A DNA stretch of 64,000 nucleotides from Symbiodinium sp. CCMP2592 (Eukaryota; Sar; Dinophyceae; Suessiales; Symbiodiniaceae). Shown piece by piece: positions 59,615 to 64,000 of the stretch. How positions within the stretch are numbered: the first letter of the stretch is position 1; each line of letters starts with the position of its first letter. The notes beneath the pieces were generated by a model that was not told the origin of the DNA, ran no database searches, and worked only from the letters and a program-made list of their open reading frames with translations. The position numbers were made by a program, and so were the translations under genes. The stretch covers positions 674,923 to 738,922 of the forward strand of contig CAJNDT010003168.1 of the NCBI GenBank assembly GCA_905221615.1. The letters are read 5' to 3'.

Positions 59615-60880
59615 TCACTGATGCCAGGATTGGCCGCCTCCGGAGCCAGAGCCTGAGCTTCGGTGCCACCAGCTGCCACTGGTCCAGGATTCACCGTCCC
59701 GATAGCGCTTGTCTGTGCGGGCCGATGTCTCCTCGCCGGAGTGCTTGTCTCGTTGCTCCCTCTGGCGGTGCCACTGGAAGATGGCAGTGTCACCTTTGTT
59801 GTGCTCTATCCGCAGCTTGCGGACCACTCTGCCATCTCTTGGTTGGTAGAAGATGGCTCGGTTTTGGCCTCCACTTTTCCTGGAGGTCTGGTCGTAGATG
59901 CACTTGAAGGTGGAGGCCACAATTTCGAAGTTCTCGTCCGTCTCGAGCAAGGAGCTCATGTCCTCATGATCCCACATCTTCTGGAAGAGGGCATGCACGA
60001 TGCCATAGTACGCGGTGGTGGACTTGAGCTCCGTGTAGCGGTTGTTCAAGCCAATGGAGAGCGTAAATTGGCCATTGGCCCCGACCATGAGCTTCGCCTG
60101 TGTGATGCCCATCCATGTAGCATCTTTGTCGGTGGCGACCTTCATGATCGGGGCAAAGATCCAGGGGGCCGTCCCAGAGCTCCAAACCTGTTGGTCCACA
60201 GGATGACCTGTTCGGAGGCAGTAAGGCCGCCGGTAATTGCTGCCTGCTCCTTCATGATGGAAATGGTCGCGAAGGCATGGACCCATTCCAACATTTGATC
60301 AGATTGGCAAATTTGCACAATTTGATCTCGTTTTGGCAGCTGGCTGGCCTCCTGCTCTGGGGAGGGATTCTCGCTGTAGTCCACCAACTGCCTCGTGTTA
60401 ACCGGACCTTGGTACTTGACCTCAGCTCTGGATGAGGGATCATCCACGGCCCTCGCAAAGGATGCGCCCGAAGCCGAAGTTTATGGAGTCGTCTCCTCTG
60501 CGTGGATGGCTGCAGGGGCAGCTGGCTTTTGCCTCGCAGCGGCGCCTGGAAAGGCAGTGAAGGGGGCATCATGGGTTTGGCCCGGCTGAGTGGTTGGGTT
60601 GGGTGAAGTTGGCGTCTCCACTGAGGGCGCCGCTGCATCCCTCGTGCCCCTCGCTCTGGGGCTGGTGGTGGTGGAGGACGCGGCCGGTTGGGTAGCTTGG
60701 TCATTGACCCCATCCGCATCGGTGATGGCAAATGGCCGGTGGCCCTGCATAGGTGCGGAAGGGGGGTTGGCAGGCTCTGCCGATAGTTGCGCCCACATGC
60801 TGGTCCGTTGTGGTGGTGGGCCTGGGGGTTCCGGCACCGTCTGGTTGTGGCTACTCTTGAGAAAGTGGTGCGTCACCCCG
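59615..60880 (-). pseudogene. Frame-broken minus-strand coding relic, unknown family
   Basis: Reading from 60880 downward: a Pro/Ala/Thr-rich segment (PQRTSMWAQLSAEPANPPSA) to about 60481; then about 60447-60180 AEVKYQGPVNTRQLVDYSEN, then EWVHAFATISIMKEQAAITG and VILWTNRFGALG; then, after a one-base shift near 60190, APWIFAPIMKVATDKDATWM, TAYYGIVHALFQKMWDHEDM, NFEIVASTFKCIYDQTSRKS and a Gly/Ser/Trp tail ending at 59615. The residue context runs smoothly across the shift, so one ancestral protein of at least 380 residues is likely. The disordered N-terminus and basic/Gly tail would suit a gag-like or RNA-binding protein, but no homologue comes to mind. Confidence 0.5.
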
Positions 60881-60885
60881 AGACG

Positions 60886-60906
60886 ACGACGACGACGACG
60901 ACGACG

Positions 60907-60956
<50 letters not shown>

Positions 60957-61041
60957 GACTGCTACAACAACTACTACTGCTACTTCTAGTTACTACTACT
61001 GCTGATACTAACCACTACGACGACGACTACTACTACTGCTG

Positions 61042-61084
<43 letters not shown>

Positions 61085-61160
61085 CACTACCGCTACTTCT
61101 AGTACCACTAGTACTGCTACTAACCACCACGACGACGACTACTACTGTTACTACTACGAA
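60886..61160. repeat. ACG/ACT trinucleotide microsatellites
   Basis: (ACG)n at 60882-60906, (ACT)n at 60907-60956 and 61040-61084, with GCTACT variants between. Confidence 0.95.
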
Positions 61161-61207
61161 CTACTGTGACTAGTTATTGTCAATGGCATACCATGTGGGT
61201 GACACAA

Positions 61208-61291
61208 AAGCTACTACTGCTACTCCTACTCCTACTCCTACTCCTACTACTCCTACTCCTACTACTCCTACTCCTACTCCTACTCCTACTC

Positions 61292-61345
<54 letters not shown>

Positions 61346-61346
61346 A
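61208..61346. repeat. (ACTCCT)n then (ACT)n microsatellite
   Basis: A hexanucleotide CTCCTA phase grades into about 18 ACT triplets. Confidence 0.95.
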
Positions 61347-61787
61347 GGGTGAGTTGAGCATGGATGCACCACTCCCCAGACAAATGTTCTGGGAGCCCTT
61401 CGCTGGAGCACGGCTGGACATTTGGGATGTCTGGATGCTCCAGATGTGTGTCCTTAGACGGTGATTGCCCTCCTAGGTGCATTCATCTTTTGGAGGATCC
61501 TTTCTGAGAACCGGGCCATGCATCGTGCCCTTGTGAGGAAAGGAGCACATACCTAGGGACTGGAGTGATCGCCGAGGATCTTCACAGAGGTGCTGCGAGA
61601 GGATCTACTCTCCCGACATAAGGACCTGAAACAGTAAATTCGGCTGCTGTAGCAGAGACTTGGTATAAGCAACCTATGTTTTCTGCACAAACAGTGCAAG
61701 CCCCGAGTGAGGCAGGCTAAGCCCCTGCTACGTCGTCAGGCGGAGCGGAGAAAGGTCAGTGCACTTTAAAAAAAAATTCGGCTGCTT

Positions 61788-62407
61788 CGGAAAGAATTGG
61801 GATTACTGCTGGTGGTAAGCAGGCGCACCGATCCCCTCCTCAAGCAGGTCCCTGAACAGCTTGAGTCACTGAGGACAGACTTGGAGGCTCTCTCGGCACT
61901 GTTTGCAGACTATGTTAAAGGGGACGCACACCCATATGCTACACATATTACCAGTGAGCTTCCTTGGGGGAACGTATGGTCTCGTTTGAGAAGGAGTTCA
62001 AGGGACAGCGGGATAAAGTTCCGGACAGCATCCGCAAACAGAATAGTCAGCTGGAGCAAGTACTCGAGAAGACTGACAGGACCTTGCAGGAGTCCAGGAC
62101 GTCCATTGAGGCCATTTCGGACTCCGTGTCAGACGGGGTTTCACAGCCTTTCAAGTGGGCATGCGATGTCCTTCATGCGTTGGACGGCTGGAAAGGGGAC
62201 GTGGAACTAAGGCTTGAGGGCTTCCAGTCACGACTGGAACGAGTTGATGCACGGCTCGTGAGCCTACGTGACATGCTTCAGCATCCAGAATCACACCAAG
62301 CGAGGACACCTGTTGGTCCGCAGCCAACGACGACGCCGGACAGCACCCAGAGTGAGGGGAGCCAGCCAGCGACCCACTCAGGTCGACCGCCGAGGACTTT
62401 CAGGTAA
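61788..62407 (+). pseudogene. Coiled-coil protein relic in two frames
   Basis: The first frame (61780-61940) gives RKELGLLLVVSRRTDPLLKQ and LESLRTDLEALSALFADYVK. A second frame from about 61964 to 62407 gives RMVSFEKEFKGQRDKVPDSI, then QLEQVLEKTDRTLQESRTSI, VELRLEGFQSRLERVDARLV and a Thr/Gln/Pro-rich end. Heptad-like spacing of Leu/Ile/Val supports a long coiled coil. It precedes the relic at 62.8-63.85 kb on the same strand and may be the first ORF of the same dispersed element. Confidence 0.45.
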
Positions 62408-62939
62408 GCGACCGGTTGCGCCTACCGCATGACGATCATGCGTCACGCGTCCGGCTGCTCCCTTTTGTCTCTAGATGGGACCGCATATGAGCATGCACAC
62501 TAATTCGTATCGCAACTTTGCACTGAAAGCGTTTGAACTGTCGTCCTTGCATCACATTCGTACTGGAACTGCCTTGTGCTTTTCACACCATGGTGTACGG
62601 AACTGTGCCAAGCATTCGTAAAACATGTCTGCGCGAGCCTTTATGCACGCGACGTTGCCTCGAGCCCCTCTGACTGATAGGATCTCTAACACCTCAGCCT
62701 CAGGCTCCACAGCGGTCAGCGACGCCACCCGTGTCGGTAGAAGGGTTGTTACAGTAGATTTGCTGGTGTAACTGGCTGTCTACTATCCTCGAGTAGCATG
62801 TGGAGTTGTCCTTTGCGACCCCTAGCCCCGGCACCTCTGGATTTGGAGCCGGATACATTGGAAGTGACGCCCGGGGCGCCAACAACAACGACTCGAACAA
62901 CAGCAGTAACTAGCGACCTAGGAGTTTCCCGACACCTGC

Positions 62940-63846
62940 CTATCTCAAACCGCCTGAGCCCCTCCCTGAGCCTTCAGCTGAGCCTGGATGACCTTGAACT
63001 AGAAGCTTCCAACATTCTCTGCCATAACGTGCCCCGCCTGAAGCCCGCTGATCTTGTGAGACTCTTTGATGCCATCCCCAAAGACATTAAGCGTGACAAC
63101 AGGTTCATGTGCGGCAGCAGCCCTAGACACTCCTCGGAAGTCCTCCTTAGCACAGTCCTGGCCCCCAAGACCTCCAATGTCTTTGCTAGGTTCGTTACTA
63201 GGGTCGCTCCCCCCTTCTTTCGCTTCAATACTATCATCGTTAGGGAAAGAATCAAACCTGAGCCTCATCGTGACATGCGTAACGCCCCCTTCCCGGCTCT
63301 AATCCTCGCCCTAACACCCAGGAAGTGGGAGAAGGATTGTGGATTTCTGATGGTGTTGGTAGTGTCGAGCTCTCCTCCACTACAGGTCTCCTACGCTGCA
63401 GAGTTGTCCCAATCGCCCAAAACCTCTCATCGTGGACACCCGCAAACACCTGCATGCTGGATATTCACTACGACCCTCGGAGAGGCGTATTGTTCTAACG
63501 GCCTTCTGTAGTGCCTTTTCCAGCACCCTGACATTACCGGTTTGAGGATACTGGTTTCCGAGCTCCAAGCTGTTTGGAAGTCCGAAACCAACTCATCCCT
63601 AGCTTATTCGGGGATCAGGGGTTCAAACAACTGTCCCTTTGCTCTGGAACCAACCGAATCTGAGGATGTTATAGTTGTCCCTGATTCCCCCCACTCTCAG
63701 GCTTCTCCTCCACACAAAATTGCCAGAATGGATGAACAGTTCAATCGATGTTGGATGCCACCGTTTCCGTCGTCGTCAGATGATGCTCTGAGGTGCGCGG
63801 GTGTTGAAGATGACGATGAATGTCGTCACGGCCTTTTCGAGGATTA
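62940..63846 (+). pseudogene. Degenerate HxD-motif dinoflagellate repeated protein
   Basis: The first frame runs SLSLQLSLDDLELEASNILC, RHSSEVLLSTVLAPKTSNVF and RFNTIIVRERIKPEPHRDMR NAP. The P-H-R-D motif followed by a hydrophobic strand resembles the His-x-Asp iron-binding turn of 2-oxoglutarate-type double-stranded beta-helix proteins; I recall a very abundant unnamed dinoflagellate family with H-x-D in this context. At about 63338 the frame shifts to GLWISDGVGSVELSSTTGLL, then WTPANTCMLDIHYDPRRGV, and again near 63490 to IVLTAFCSAFSSTLTLPV. A last open frame (63542-63846) encodes an acidic segment ending at TAG. At least two indels make this a pseudogene or degraded element. Confidence 0.5.
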
Positions 63847-64000
63847 GATGAGCGGGTTTTGCAGAGGATCCTGCCGAGCATCGTGTGTGTAACACACACG
63901 ATGTGATGAGGGCCTCCTTTCACCACTGCACTGCGATCCTTTTTGTTTCCTTGCCCTGATTGCTCGCCTCTGGCCTCGGGTTTCTTGCCTTTTCCTTGCA

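Overview
This window looks like nuclear DNA of a dinoflagellate, most plausibly Symbiodiniaceae-like. The reasons are: no bacterial gene packing; multi-exon genes whose introns start GC or GA far more often than GT; a G-repeat splice context (AG|G at both ends); telomere-like TTTAGGG arrays; many microsatellites; and dispersed degenerate copies of protein families typical of dinoflagellates. The species assignment is an inference from these traits; no marker gene (rRNA, spliced leader gene) is visible.

Layout. 0-5 kb: trinucleotide and TA repeats, a minus-strand exon of an FAG/methyltransferase-like repeated family, and a minus-strand multi-exon Lys-rich/acidic protein gene. 5-17.7 kb: mostly unassignable sequence with one frame-broken coding relic (15.8-16.7 kb). 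17.7-23.5 kb: a block of tandem arrays (30-bp, ~123-bp, 10-bp, 14-bp telomere-like, GTAT, ~97-bp satellite, and ~85-bp GAA/TTC-rich units). 23.5-26 kb: the 5' part of a non-LTR retroelement (coiled-coil ORF1 and apurinic-type endonuclease) with frameshifts and no reverse transcriptase. 27-29.4 kb: a damaged CCCH zinc-finger gene and a possible exon with a PP1-docking motif. 32.5-34 kb: two diverged copies of a short coding segment.

35-47.2 kb is the best gene-bearing stretch, and everything recognisable is on the plus strand: an SLC35/TPT-like membrane transporter, a large membrane protein with about sixteen copies of an unfamiliar 46-residue helical repeat, and a type I metacaspase carrying a RanBP2 zinc finger. 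Splice junctions in the repeat gene can be placed to the base because the 46-residue period continues across them; every one has a GC or GA donor. 47-59 kb holds a decayed repeat block and fragments of several plus-strand genes of unknown function. 59-64 kb returns to repeat-like material: ACT/ACG trinucleotide tracts and three frame-broken coding relics.

The genes do not form a pathway that can be read from sequence. The most interesting objects are the 46-residue-repeat membrane protein, the zinc-finger metacaspase, the GT-free splicing, and the telomere-like/satellite block.
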